The translations under genes were made by a program, and so were the position numbers. 64,000 nucleotides of DNA from contig CM034310.1 of the NCBI GenBank assembly GCA_019925795.1, positions 8,222,869 through 8,286,868 on the forward strand, written 5' to 3'. This DNA is from Dendrobium chrysotoxum. Lineage: Eukaryota > Streptophyta > Magnoliopsida > Asparagales > Orchidaceae. The notes beneath the pieces were generated by a model. The model was not told the DNA's origin and did no database searches. It saw nothing but the letters and a program-made list of their open reading frames with translations. Numbering within the stretch: the stretch's first letter is position 1; each line of letters begins with the position of its first letter. Shown piece after piece: positions 47,641 through 59,991 of the stretch.

Positions 47641-47652
47641 AAAAGGGGGAGA
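47641..47652 (+). other. polypurine tract, young Copia
   Basis: AAAAGGGGGAGA, one base before the 3' LTR. It primes plus-strand DNA synthesis. Confidence 0.92.
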
Positions 47653-47653
47653 T

Positions 47654-49352
47654 TGTTGCAAATCTGGTTTTGATGATGACAAACATGTTTCCAGTGTGTT
47701 TTGCTTGGCTAATCTGTTTCAGGCACAAAAGACCGCGAGCCACTCAAGCCAACTCAAGATCGGGTCCAAGTGTGTCAAATGTATGATTTTTTTTTTATTG
47801 AGTCAATTGTAATGTAACTGATTCCCTAGCTAAGTAATCTTGCACACACACACTCAGGGGGAGAGATTGAGTGAATTAGAGTTTCTGTTGCAATTTTGTT
47901 CAGATCGTCCTGGACGATATACACATCGTCCTGGACGATCCAGTTAAAACAGAAACCCTAATTAGGGCGACTAAGTTAAGAGGGTCTGATTGAGCCGATC
48001 GTCCTGGACGATCTACGGATCGTACGGGACGATATGCCCAAATCAGAAATTCTCAGCCGCCAGATCAAGTTAGGCAAGTTCTTATTTTTAGATACTTGGT
48101 CTGATCGTCCCGGCCGATACGTGTATCGTCCCGGACGATCCAGTACAATCATGCCTAAATTAGTCTGGTAATTAAGGAAAACAATTAATGTTTAATTGAT
48201 ACGATCACATCGTCCTGGACGATCTCAGGATCGTCCCGGACGATCGTGATCGTCTTGTGCATTTCAGCTGTACGTCCAGAACTATGTACAGGACGATTTG
48301 GGGCCTTTTTGAACTAATCGTACCGGACGATTACCCTATCGTCCGGGACGATCAAGTCATTTTTTGGTCGTCCAGCACAGATTTCTCTGGACGACCCGAA
48401 CTGTCTTCTGGACGATTTCCTTCAAATTTGAACTAATCGTCCCGGACGATCGCAGGATCGTACGGGACGATATGAACAACTTTTTCTACTGATCGTCCAG
48501 AAGAGCCAGATCGTCCAGGCTGAAACAGCTGAATTTGAACTGATCGTACAGGACGATCTACCGATCGTCCTGGACGATCTTGGCCGACAAGTTGAGATTT
48601 AGGGCAAATTTTAAGCCCTCCTTTAAAAGAACTTTTTCCAAGTTTAGGAAAAATCTTTTGCTGCCTTCCTTCCCTGAGAAATCCTAGAGACAGAGAGAGA
48701 GTTGGGAGAGAGAGAAGAGATCTTGTGAGGGGGAGTTACTGAGGGATTCACTAAGGTTGCTCCAAGCACGGATCAGAGTCGTCTTCTCCGCTCGTCGTCT
48801 GTCGTCTACTAGGTGTTCTTCGTGGGAGGATCGTTCGCAAGAAGATCCGGGTTCTCTGCCTGCTTCAGGAGGAAGCGAAAGGAGTTCGTAGGTTCTCTGC
48901 CTGCTTCAGGAGGAAGCGAAAGGAGTTCGAAGGTTCTCTACCTGCTTCAGGAGGAAGTGAAAGGAGGTCGGGTTCTCTACCTCACCGTGTGGTGAAAAGG
49001 AGGTGTTTTGTACAGGCTTCTCCGCCTTGCTGTAGGAGCAAAAGGAGAGTCACTTTCGTTTAGTGCAATACCCGGAGGGGAGGCTCCGGGGAGTGGACGT
49101 AGGTCAAGTTGACCGAACCACTATAAAATCTGGTTTGCTTTTCTGATTCAGTTTTGCATTTTACTTTTCAATATAAACTGCTTGGGTGAATATCGTTGGT
49201 TGATCTTTTCGTTATTGTTTACTTGTTTCCGCTGCTAAGTATCGAAAAGATTTTTGTAGTTATCGTGAAATTTTTAAATAACCAATTCACCCCCCCTCTT
49301 GGTTAGCCTTGGGACGAGTTCACTAGGGCTTAACATCCCTTTCGAACTTTCA
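47654..49352 (+). repeat. 3' LTR of the young Copia
   Basis: 1699 bp, aligned end to end with 40278-41978. The palindrome pairs keep their 21-bp spacing here (checked: 47904/47925, 47998/48019, 48104/48125). Several arms are more perfect than in the 5' LTR, and the C run is 7 long. The minisatellite is at 48850-49012. Confidence 0.97.
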
Positions 49353-49357
49353 GTACA
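49353..49357. repeat. target site duplication, right (GTACA)
   Basis: It matches 40273-40277. Confidence 0.95.
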
Positions 49358-49541
49358 TTTTAAGATCTTTTGAATGTGTGAATGGAGGTCCTTAGTATAT
49401 TAAAATTAATTTGATGACTTAGCACTTCCATGATTTAACCAGATGAAAATTTAGAATAACAAGTTGTTTAATAGTAACTGATTGTTAAATAAAAGAATCA
49501 AACTTTTTCAGTTCTTTCAACATATGACACACCAAACTATG

Positions 49542-49586
<45 letters not shown>

Positions 49587-52500
49587 CCAAAATTGCAATC
49601 CTAGCTTATGATTTCATTTGGTGGGGATCATAATCTATAAGAAAATCATAGCGTTATAGCTTTATCAATATAGCTCAATTTCCAAATGTGCTTAAGGTAT
49701 CATCTAATGGGGATCAATTGTGAAATGAAAGTAATAATGCTTTAGTTCTACCTATATTTGAAGCAACCAACAATAATGAAGGTTATTCAATAGTTTTAAA
49801 GATTAGTTCACATGATTGTGTCATTATGCTAGTGATTATAAACGTGCCTCCTATATCAGGAGGAATCGATCAAGATAACCACATCTTCTTCCCATGGAAC
49901 TTCAAAAAAAGATCTAAGCATTAGTATTTTTGTTGCCTAGCCTATAATACTCTTGTCTGTTGGTGAGGTACATATTAGTGTTGCTAATCATATATAACTA
50001 GAAACAGTATCGTTTATAAGGGTTCGTACGTATCTTAAATAAATGCACTCAAAACATGCTGATCCCCTAGAGAAACAAATAAGACTCTAATTACCAAAAC
50101 CAATAATAAAAGGAACTATAGTACCCCTATTTTGCAGTTTATTAAGGAGTGGATACAAGTTGCTTATGAGCTCTACATAATAAAGCAGATGTTGATAATC
50201 CAAACATCTTTTATGATGGTTTGATATTCCATTGGGTAGTTTTCCAAAGAACATTATTACGCTGAAAAAGTCAAACTATCTATACAGGAGAAATATGATT
50301 TTGAATAGCTTAGATGTTTAATTGTGATTCTATCCTTTGAAGTAACTATTTTTACAGATGCAATATTTACATTCAATTGGAATTTATAGTTACCAAAGAT
50401 GTTCAAGCACCCATATAATAGTCAAAGTCAATATGCTAAAAATATATTCCTATGGGCCCCGACGAGTATGATGTATGCACACATGTAATGTCTGAGGATG
50501 CAGCACGAGTCAAATATTTCATGTTTCATCCTCCTCCTTGAAAGGATTAGAGTCAACCTGACTTGAATTATAAAATGCCTCTTAAGTTTCTACAAAATAT
50601 ATATATGTTACAAGTGACTTTAACGTTACCTCAATGATGGTCGTGTTAACATGAAATCTCAACCGAAGGTGTCAAATCTTAAAACTAAGAAAAATATGAG
50701 TTCTTAAAATAAAATCTATCATATAAAAACTTAAAACTAAAACTCATCCACCTCCAAAAATAGTTTGTCTCGGTTGATAAATTTGAAATTAACCTCAGCT
50801 CGCAAAGAACGAATGTCATGTCGGGTGTATCACTAAAATTCGTCATCAAATAATCTCTTGCCAGCAGAGACATGGCACATGCCCTCTGATCGGGTGATTT
50901 TGTCGCAAAATGACACCATTATATTACGATCACAACCAAAGTCTGTATATTCCCTAATGTTGTTAAACCATTGAGTAATGAATTATATGGTGTATTTGAT
51001 AGGCATAAAGCCCTCTATCAGCTAAGGTGGATTCAGATATATCCCCTTAGATAAACACCACCTCAGGCCTATAAGGTATTCTTGGACGAAGCAACCCATG
51101 GCTGCTGATAAGGTGCCTTCTGTTAGGTTGGGTCGATTACCTCCTCTGACTAAGTAGACCAGGGACCATGCCTGGGACGATAGAACTATGGGATCTTGAT
51201 CGGGCTCATCTTCATTTCTACCATCACATGTTTTAAGTTTATGGTGATAAATTTTAAATCTCAAACTCCAAAATTCATATCCCAAATTCAAACCCTAAAA
51301 CTGTTGCTATTATAAACTGGATTTGTGACCTATGCGACCTCTTTAACGACTAGTCTTAATCAAAAGTTCTCTCTCATTATCGAGAGGGGTAATTAACTAT
51401 AGGGGCTTGCGCTTATAGGATACCTAAACTCAAATCATAAAGTCCTTAGAAAATGAGGGCGAGTTCTTTGGGTAATGTTTAATTCAAAATCCAATCTGCC
51501 TTCTGAAAATTTGCCTCAAAACTTAAGTGTTAAAACTCTCCTCGACGACCTAAACAGAGAATGGGGCCGTAGAGAGGCCGGGGCACCAAATTTTCTGAGC
51601 CCACATTCATCAAAGTCCCAAGTAATTATTTTCAGTAAATTCTCACGTAATTCTCTTACAATCATATTATCAATGTAGGTGGTATAATTATTAGAAGAAA
51701 GGATGGTAATGCCATTGTTGCACTTTGTTGGTACCTTCATCATCTTTTGTGATATCTTACAGGTGAACCTTGGACAAGGATTATTTTTCAGCCAAAGAAA
51801 GTTTTTTATTAAAACAATCATGACATGCAGATTGGGTTTGATATTCGATCATGATAGAGTTTGGGATTTATTATTATTATTATTATTTTCTTAAAGGTGC
51901 TCTAATCAAGCTTAGCTTAAGTATAGGAAACAATCAATCATGTCAAGATCTTTATTGCTTTTAAGAAATTTTTATGATGGAAAGTTATTTTTTATAACTA
52001 GATTGACTGTTTTTCTCATAACCAACTTTATAAAATGTTGAAGTTGTCACCCAAGGTCAGAGTATGTGAACGTACATAGCGCAAGGATATGTTAGATGAG
52101 TTGCAGTTATGGACTTAACCAACCAAACTATTTTATGACAGTGAAATAGCATTTTGCATTGCTGCAAATCAAGACTTTCATGAACATACCAAAAACAGTG
52201 ATTGATTGTCACTTTTGTCAAGAACAAATATGGTCTAGCTTTATGATGACAGCTCAATGCTCTATCCACTTGCCAGCTTGTTCGATAAGCCACTGAACTC
52301 TTCCACCTTTTATTCTCTTCAAGATAAAGTTGACATTTTAGACACTTGTTCTAAACATAATGAAAATATTTTAGAAAAAATATCAATGAATTCAAGAATA
52401 TTCATGCCCTAATTTTTGAAAGACCAAGAAGCTATCGTATGATGTAACACATTGGACGGCTGATGCAAAACTAGATCATGCTCTTGGCATTGATGATAAC

Positions 52501-53479
52501 GACGCACAGTATCAATGCATCCATTAATCATAGACAATCAATAATATCTTAGTCTTTTGATCTTAAGTCACATCGTTGAGTCGGATTAATGAGTACTACA
52601 CATTCTGGTATATATCTTGAGCACGATCTTCTGGGCTTCATATTTGTTAAGACAACATGACTGACTACATCTAATCAAATGATTGATGGCAATCAAATTT
52701 GATCAAATAAATTTTAAATCTACTTGAAAGTTAAAGTAGTATCAAATAAGCTTCAAATTGCGATCAATATTGTCACACGTAATCTAATCTAATAGGACAT
52801 TTAAAGCTTTCTCATGAAGTCTTGATTAGTCATTGTGACTGTGATATTATAATTTTAAAAAGTTGTTTATTATGAAAAAGGAGAAGGTATCAGTTACTGG
52901 AGTGAGTTGTAAAGATTATTAAAGAATAAAGATTTGTGTTATTGTCATAATAAAGTTAAAAGTTGAAGTCATTAACAAATATAACACAGAGTATGAGATA
53001 AAAAAAAAAAGCTACACTCAGTCAATCAGGGTATTAATGACCAACGAGAGACAATAACTTGTATTCGAAGATATGATCACAAAAAAATTTCTATTAATAT
53101 TTAAGATGCTCAATAAAAGGAATACAGTATGTATTAAATGTAGAGTATTTGAAATATTTTAAAATTACTTAGTTGCGTGTAAATAAATGTATGAGATTAT
53201 TTTTTTTATATTTGATTTAAAGTAAAATAAATTTAGTATAAAGTATGATGGTGATGGTGCTGGTGACTAGATAATGGGTAGCGGTGACGACGGCTTGTGG
53301 CTGATAATGGTGATGTTCAGTGGCAGCGGTGGTTGTAATAACTAGTGACAATGGCTTGCATTGTATTTGAAAATTGGCCAAAGTCGATAAAAAATGAGTT
53401 TCAAATTCATTAAAATTTTAGTAATAGTGACATTGGGTTCAAGAGAGCTCCTCTCTGCTTTCGTGAAGTGTTAATGAGA
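49358..53479. other. intergenic region, no gene recognised
   Basis: Contains a (TA)n microsatellite. The overlapping open frames at 51022-51291, 51475-51894 and 52057-52293 showed no domain I recognise, and none has a plausible gene model. A GGT/GGTGAT-rich stretch lies at 53240-53360. The rest is ordinary AT-rich plant intergenic DNA. Confidence 0.55.
49543..49581. repeat. (TA)n microsatellite
   Basis: About 19 uninterrupted TA units; likely polymorphic. Confidence 0.97.
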
Positions 53480-53487
53480 CTAATAGC

Positions 53488-54124
53488 TAGGGGTGTCAAT
53501 ATTTGACACGACACGAAAACCTAACTCGAACCCGACCCGGAAAACCCGACGCGAACCCGACCCGAGTTCAAAACGGGTCGGGTTCGGGTTCAGGAATTCG
53601 ACCCGTTTGAAAAACGGGTCGGGTTCGGGTTGACCCGACGGGTTGCCGGGTCAACCCGAAAACCTGTTTAAACCCTGCCCACGAAGCCTGCCCGCCTTGC
53701 CCGCCCCCTGCCCGGCTGCCCGCGGACCTGCCAGGGTCTGCCCGCCTCCTGCCCGCGGACCTGCCCGCACGCAACCGCGAGCCCGAGGCTGCCCGCGCCC
53801 ACGCGCGTGCTCGCGCAACGCCTCACCTGCAGCGCAACGCCTGCCCGCGCCCACGCGCGTGCTGCGACTGCCCGCGCCCACGCGCGTGCCTGCGTCCGAG
53901 CTCGCCATCCCGCGTCCGCGTCCAACTCTGCGTGTCCGCCTCGCCCAGTCGCCCCAGCGTTCCCGTGTCGGGTCGGGTCAACCCGTCAACCCGCCGGGTC
54001 GGGTCCGGGTTTCGATTTTCGACCCGTTTTCCTACCCGGGTCGGGTTAGGGTCGACCCGTTTTAAACACGGGTCATTCCGAGTTCGACCCAAACCCGACC
54101 CGTGACCCGAAATTAACACCCCTA
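53488..54124. mobile_element. non-autonomous hAT MITE with GC-rich core
   Basis: Terminal inverted repeats TAGGGGTGTCAAT and ATTAACACCCCTA are flanked by a perfect 8-bp target duplication CTAATAGC (53480-53487 and 54125-54132), the hAT signature. Inside each end are many copies of GGGTCGGGTT / AACCCGACCC in both orientations. The core (about 53670-53960) is over 70% GC with three copies of GCCCGCGCCCACGCGCGTGC. Open frames inside, on both strands, are compositional and there is no transposase. Elements of this texture are common in plant genomes. Confidence 0.9.
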
Positions 54125-54649
54125 CTAATAGCCACATACTCCAATCTTATGGCCTTCACCATTCCCATCTTCCAACAATTTGCCTACAACAATTTCATTC
54201 GTTGTTCCAATTATTTCGACCAAAGGGCGAAGGCCAGGTAATGCTGAGCTAGCAGGAAACCTCAAAAGAAGTTTAAACCGGCATCAACGCTTGAATTTTT
54301 TGAACATTTAGATTAATTAAAATAAATTTATACACACATCACATACATAAGACTCAAACCTCAGACCTCTTGATTAGTAGCCAAAGCTCCTAACAAACAG
54401 ACCAAATTGAATTGTGTGAATCAAAACTTGACTAGATGTAGTTCAAACTAGTTCCTCTCCATAGAAATATGAGGTCCTTAAATAGTTCTTCAACGGTAAA
54501 TATTCAAATCTTAATCTACGATCAAGTTTGACTTAAGCAAACAGTATCAGTAAAGATAGATAACTCACATAGATAAAAAAAAAAAAAGATTATCGAAAAT
54601 CACAATTATATGAGATTATTTGTGATAAAAAAAATATTTTGGAGAATAA

Positions 54650-55560
54650 TTTTCATAATAAAATATAATAAAAATATTATTCTGGTTGCGGGCTAGAATA
54701 TACACGGCAATAGAGTTATAGTCTGGTGTCACTTGGAAGTTCGGGCATCAGTTGGTAGAACTACGGCGTCCGTCGGTGGTTTGGTAGAACTCCAACATTA
54801 TGTGGTGGTCCGACAGAACTCCAGTGTCAGGTGGTGGTCTGGCGGAACTCCAGGATGCAGGTGGTGGTCTGGCGGAACTCTGGCATCAGGTGGTGATCCG
54901 GCAGAACTCTGACGTCAGGTGGTGGTCCGACGGAACTCCGGGCCTCAGGTGGTGGTCCAGCGGAACTCCGGGCGGTGGTCGAGAAGGAGCAATGAGACAA
55001 GAGCGATCTCCAATCTCTCTCTTTTTTCCTTGGGCTTGAGGGTCCATTTTCATGAGAAAGGGGGGCTCTATTTATAGATTTCCTAGAATAACATGACCAT
55101 AAATAGGAGGAAAATCAAGAGTAAATGGGGAGTGGTTTGGATGGACGGCCGATGTTGAATCCCTTAATCGTAGACCGTTTATTGGGCATTTGAATGTCTT
55201 AATGATATCAGAATTCGATGATCTTGGCCTCGTTGGATTTATCTCGTCGTGCCGCTCAATTTGACTATAATCATGTTATGTTTGAAAACCGTTTGGTAAT
55301 CCAAATTGCTATTTGAACATTCAAATAGTGCTTCGGGTCCTTTATTTGGACCCATTTGGGCTCGGATTGAGTCGAATTTGGTGTCGTTGGGTTAGTATTT
55401 TCGAGACGTTTAGTTCGATTGTAAGGTTGCTGATATCAGAGTTCAGATGGTTCCAAATTTAATTTTTAAAGTTTCCAACTTGATTTTGCCTCGAGATTCA
55501 TGCCCGATCAAGATAATTTTTGGATGATATATCAATTCTATACAGTTGCATTATGAAAAA
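54650..55560 (+). other. possible old LTR or leader with TATA box
   Basis: A GC-raised region holding a minisatellite, then GGGGGCTCTATTTATAGATT near 55055-55077, a TATA-like site typical of retrotransposon LTRs. I found no TG/CA borders, PBS or target duplication, so the identity is open. Confidence 0.35.
54736..54975. repeat. 29-30-bp minisatellite, six clear units
   Basis: Units start GTGGTGGTC (one GTGGTGATC) at 54802, 54831, 54861, 54890, 54919 and 54949, each with a CGGAACTCC/CAGAACTC core. Two more degenerate units lie upstream from about 54736. The open frame 54800-55039 merely reads the repeat. Confidence 0.9.
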
Positions 55561-56067
55561 TATGAAGTAAAAATTTCTTTCCAAATATAATTATTAGTTA
55601 GTTGCAAATGATGATCAATATTGTAACACATAATCCAAACTTATAAGATACTTGAAGCTTGGTTATTAAGGCTTCATTTGAGGTGATTTTATTATTATTT
55701 TATAAAATTACTATTGAGAAAGCAACTTATAAAAATTATACTATAGGAAGTAATTTTTTAGTTAAATTTTTTTTTGGAAGCAGAAAAAAAATAATGATCA
55801 AATATAAATTATAATTAAACAGTAAGGAAGCTATCCCAAATGAAATCAAAGTCTTATTCTGAATTGTGAATGTGATATTATCATTTTAAAAGTGGTTTAT
55901 TATTAAAGAAAAACGAAAAAAAATTACTCGTAATATTATCATAATAAAGCCTTTTTAGAATAAAAACACTAGAAAGATTTATTTAATGGATCAAATTGAA
56001 AAAATAACAGGCTGCTATTAGAAGAAAACAACACTCAAAAGCTAAAAGAAATCGGATTAATGGATTT
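55561..56067. other. AT-rich non-coding stretch
   Basis: I see no gene or structured repeat here. Confidence 0.5.
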
Positions 56068-56139
56068 TGAACCCGACGTGAATCGAACACGCAACCTTCT
56101 GATCTGGAGTCAGACGCGCTACCATTGCGCCACGGATCC
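56068..56139 (-). tRNA. tRNA-Trp (anticodon CCA)
   Basis: 72 nt on the minus strand starting GGATCCGTGGCGCAATGG. The acceptor arm GGATCCG pairs with CGGGTTC (two G-U pairs), the discriminator base is A, and there is no encoded CCA. The anticodon loop CTCCAGA carries CCA. The B box reads GTTCGATTC. It matches the nuclear plant tRNA-Trp as I know it. It is an isolated gene transcribed by RNA polymerase III from its internal promoter. A short T-rich stretch (TTTCTTTT) lies about 20 nt downstream and may act as terminator. Confidence 0.97.
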
Positions 56140-57259
56140 AGTAATACCAATAATCAAATATAAAATGATAATACAAATAATTTACATTGAGGATTAAAAT
56201 AAAATATCTGAAGCAGAATTTGATAGCTTGAGCTCAATTCTACGATTTCAAATGAGGATTATTTATTATGAAAGTAAAACTTAATTATGATTAAAATATT
56301 TATTATTAAAAATGATAAAAATAATAGTAATTAAGAGGATAAATATTAAATAGTAATAAGTCATGTGATATATGTAATTAACATATGAATTTTAAATATT
56401 TTTAACCATTTTGAACTTAATGTCTTGAATCGTTATTTATTTAAAGTGCTTTTTTATATTATTATTTATTAAACAAGCCTATTTGCGAGCCAACAATTTA
56501 GAATTGATTCAAATATGGCTCATTAGCTCATCTAGTTCAACTCACAAATCATTTATCAAGTCGGGACCCAACTGGCTTGAATTAGTCACACCCCTAAATA
56601 GAACAGTTCTTTTTGACAAATTTTCTACTTCCACAAATTATTTCTTTCATTAAGCAAATTAAAGGAAATGTATTTGTCTTTATCAATGTATTCAGGTTTT
56701 TTTATTTGGTAGGGAAAATATATTTTATTATCTTAAATATTCAAACAATGATTTTGTTAATTCATATTATTTTCATTTGGAAAAAAAGAATTGAGTGAGA
56801 ATATTACAATCAAATTCAAAAATTTTAGACTTAACATTATCAAAATTTAATTGGAATATTCTTATTCAGATTCTTTTTCTTATTCCTCCCATAAGCACAT
56901 AATTTTTAGCTCATCATATTTTTAAAAAATATTATGAAAAATATTATATTTTAGTATCACGGATTTTCAAGTGTGTGAATATTAATTATGTTACTAAAAG
57001 TATTTGTGATTAAAGATAGTTATTTTAGAATATTTTTGCAAAAAAAATTCTGTTTAAATTTTAAGTTGCACTTAAAAGAAAGTGAGATCAAATTGTAAAT
57101 ATAGGCATAATTTTGTTTGCAACTTCAAAGAAAAGTGCAACTACAAAACTCAATATGTAGTCATATTTTTGAATGGTGTATGATTATGGCTTAAAAATGT
57201 TATAGTCAATTGTATAATGCCTTTGATAAGTGTAAATAATGTATTATTTTATATGCTAT
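56140..57259. other. AT-rich intergenic DNA
   Basis: No gene recognised; the open frame 56613-56798 is a low-complexity Phe/Ile-rich chance frame. Confidence 0.5.
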
Positions 57260-58700
57260 ATTTTTAGTGAAAATATATTATTTTAGTTGTGCGGTGCAGG
57301 AAAAATACAAAAGGCACAAAATTCTAAATATCATCCATTGCCACGGCTCCGGATAAATCAATGCCGCAACGCCATCAATGCACCGCCAGAGCACTACAAC
57401 ATTGACATGGCGGCGCTGACTTCTTTGTTGGACATCACAGCATCAAAATGGCCAGCTTTGTAGTGTTATGTTCATTGGCTTCAAGCTGCGGCGTCACAAT
57501 CTATCACGTCTCGGAATCAAAATTGCCACTTCGGCACCGCAACATTTGAAAGACAGTAGCGCCATGACATAGCAATTGTAACTTCCAAATGACACGATCT
57601 GTCAGTGAAACAACACTGTTCATTAAGTAACTAATTCACATCATCAAGCATCGCGGCGTAACTAAAACAGTAGCAAAGCGGTGGTGATCTTTCAAGCATC
57701 GCAAAGCCAATTGCCTACTTTACATTTTCCTATAAATAGTCATTGTGTTATGTTTGTAAGGGAGTTTAGTCATTTGTATAATTTTAGTACTTTTTAGAGT
57801 ACTTCATTAGACCTCTCTTAGAGTACAAGGTAAGACTAGGGAAGTACTGAATACAATCATTAGAGTATTAGTCTATATTTGTTTGAGCACTGTACATTAA
57901 GGAAGAAGAAGTGTAGAAGAGACACCTTGATCCTTTATGGTGATATTATTCTGTTGAATTTATGTTCTTCTGTGATTTCAATGGAAATGAGTTTGCTTAT
58001 TTTTTCTTCAATGTTTAACTAATTCTTTAGTTTTGGATTGCTGATGTAAAGAACATATTAATTATTAATGAAAATTTTTGTGCTCTAAAGTTAAATGATG
58101 TTTTCAATATTATCCCTCTCTTTATTTAATGCACATAGTGGCCATATGTGAAGTTAAAATCTAGTGTGATGTATATCCTCGATGGAGAATATTATGTTTG
58201 CATACCTAAACATAGAATATAAAATATGCTAGGTTCTTAAGGAGATGATTTAACTGTAGAAGGTCAGTAGATATTCTTTTCACCCCTAAAAGCTTGATAG
58301 AGATCTAGGGATACATATACTTTGAATCACATTAAAAATAAGAATTTTATTAGGAAAGATATGTAATTTATATTCATCAATCTAAAATACTTTATTTAAA
58401 TATTATATTCATTATTTTATTATTTTTATTTAGTGATTGAATCTCAACAACCAACAATTTTATTTTAGTAGGATAATTTTTATAATTAGAGTAAACAATA
58501 ATAGTTGATTGCTAAAAAGTATACTTTTTCGGGGTTCGACACTCTACTTTATCACTGTTTTACTTGGTTCGATATATATACTTGCGTATGTTAAGTAGGG
58601 TTTTTTATTTTAATATATCAAAGAAAATCTAAGCATTGTTTAGGAGACATAGAGCCTTAACCTAAGCATTATGTTTTCTTCTATCATAGTAATTCAATAT
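57260..58700 (+). repeat. probable LTR/leader of an Athila-like Gypsy element
   Basis: Non-coding sequence directly upstream of a Gypsy primer binding site. A GC-raised upstream part (57330-57720) is followed by a CTATAAATAG TATA box at about 57730-57740, then a leader, and near 58530 the GGGGTTCGACACTC phrase common near the 3' end of Gypsy LTRs. The left border could not be fixed, so size is uncertain. Confidence 0.55.
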
Positions 58701-58704
58701 TTTT

Positions 58705-58722
58705 TGGAGCTATTGCTGGGGA
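58705..58722 (+). other. decayed Gypsy primer binding site (tRNA-Asp type)
   Basis: TGGAGCTATTGCTGGGGA differs by a few transitions and one transversion from the usual TGGCGCC...GCCGGGGA site of plant Gypsy elements. It fits the gag remnant that follows. Confidence 0.65.
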
Positions 58723-58784
58723 AGTATTTTGTTTTTTGAAAAATGTTAATTATTGTTGAATTAATTGTATAGTTACCTATTTAC

Positions 58785-58786
<2 letters not shown>

Positions 58787-58824
<38 letters not shown>
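58787..58824. repeat. (TTA)n microsatellite
   Basis: About 12-13 uninterrupted trinucleotide units in the Gypsy leader. Confidence 0.95.
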
Positions 58825-58827
<3 letters not shown>

Positions 58828-58929
58828 TGCTTTGATCACTAGTTATATAGCTATAGAATAGAACTTTTATTATTTGATCCAAAAATTGAGAGAACCCTTT
58901 CTAAAATTTAAAAAATTAAAAGATTTTAA

Positions 58930-59236
58930 AAATAACTGAACCTGAGTTAGTGCAAAATTATTTTAGACCTCTTAAGGATTATGCAAACTCTTTAGTAGAC
59001 CTCTTAAGGATTATGCATAAATATACCTACAATCCAAGCTAATAATTTTAAATTAAAATCAACTATTATTCAAATGGTTCAAATCTTTCAGTTTGAGGGA
59101 ACTCATATAGAAGATCCCAATTTAAATTTAGCTAGCTTCTTAGAAATTAATGTAACATTTGAGTACAATGGTGTGAGTAATGATGCTATTAAACTTAGAT
59201 TATTTCCCTTTTTTCTAAGAGCTAAAGCTAAAATTT
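58930..59236 (+). pseudogene. Athila-like Gypsy gag, N-terminal part
   Basis: A broken frame with LVQNYFRPLKDYA, then MVQIFQFEGTHIEDPNLNLA and VSNDAIKLRLFPFFLRAKAK, the Athila gag core as I know it. A 22-bp block is duplicated at 58966-58987 and 58997-59018. The frame is interrupted by the CACTA at 59237 and resumes after 62710, where the next codons continue the same domain. Confidence 0.8.
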
Positions 59237-59254
59237 CACTACAGGAAAACAATG

Positions 59255-59560
59255 AAATACCGGCGGAATTTCCGGCGGAAATATTTACGCCGGAATCAAC
59301 GACGGCATTTCCGGTGGATTGAACAGCCGGTAATTTTACGGCGTAATTTCCGGCGGAAATACCGTCGGTACGTTTCTGGCAGCTAAACCGCCGGAACTTC
59401 GCCGATTTTTTCAATATACCGACGCATATTCCGCCGGTAATGTCCGGCGGGTATTCCGGCGGATTTACTGCCGGTTAATTAAAACCCGACGAAGTATTAC
59501 AGGCGGATTATCCGCCGGTAATTGTTCCGGCGGCTTTTCTGCCGAAAAATACGCCGGTAA
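59255..59560. repeat. left subterminal CCGGCGGA array of the CACTA
   Basis: Many short direct and inverted copies of (T/A)CCGGCGG(A/T) with spacings of 10-30 bp. In En/Spm such subterminal repeats bind the TNPA-type protein. Confidence 0.8.
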
Positions 59561-59990
59561 TCTCAATATATTGACCCCGTGCCCTCGACTTCAGCTCATT
59601 CTATTTAGGTCTCCGCTACCGACGACGAGCGCCAGCCCTCGATCTCCGTCGACGACGTCCCTCCCTCCCTCGATCGAGCTCGTTCGACGACGACCTTGCC
59701 CTCGAATTCTATCGACGACCTCCCTCCCTCGCTCGCTAGGTGCCTCGCTCGGTCGCTCGCGCGAGATCCTCTGTCGACGACGCACGGCCGTGGCTTTGTA
59801 GGTAACTTTCTCCCTTTCGCACGCTCCGTTTCCTCCTGCCAGTTCACCCTAATTTGATGAAATTTTATGCTTGGACGCAGTTCCACTTCGCTCCGTTGAC
59901 GTTGGTCGCGCACACCGGGAGCTCGATCGGTTGCTGTTTAAGTAACTTTCTCCTTTTCGCATTTCTTTTTTTTTGTTAGCTAGGTTTAGT
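59561..59990 (+). other. GC-rich leader inside the CACTA
   Basis: CGACGACG/TCGCTCG-rich stretch, probably the transcribed leader of the element's gene. Open frames on both strands here are compositional. Two copies of GTAACTTTCTCC(C/T)TTTCGCA occur at about 59801 and 59941. Confidence 0.45.
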
Positions 59991-59991
59991 C

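Larger units (their letters stand above)
40278..49352 (+). mobile_element. young, nearly complete SIRE/Maximus-like Copia retrotransposon
   Basis: Total 9075 bp: LTRs 40278-41978 and 47654-49352 with TG...CA ends, primer binding site 41981-41992, gag-pol 42034-46185, polypurine tract 47641-47652, perfect target duplication GTACA. The LTRs differ by roughly 25-30 changes by eye in 1.7 kb (under 2%), so insertion is recent. Only one in-frame stop (44770-44772) was seen in the polyprotein. It lies about 1.6 kb downstream of the TGA gene. It lacks the second gag zinc knuckle and the third ORF seen in the older relatives at 11-28 kb. Confidence 0.97.

Noticed and set aside
51475..51894. Overlapping frames of 60-100 codons on both strands
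   Set aside because: I checked both strands for known domains by eye and found none; they lie in AT-rich intergenic DNA.
53568..54137. Pro/Arg/Ala-rich open frames of up to 140 codons on both strands
   Set aside because: They come from the GC-rich core of the hAT MITE and overlap one another in several frames; there is no domain.
59571..59913. Open frames in the CACTA leader on both strands
   Set aside because: They are compositional frames in CGACG-rich sequence and none has a domain.
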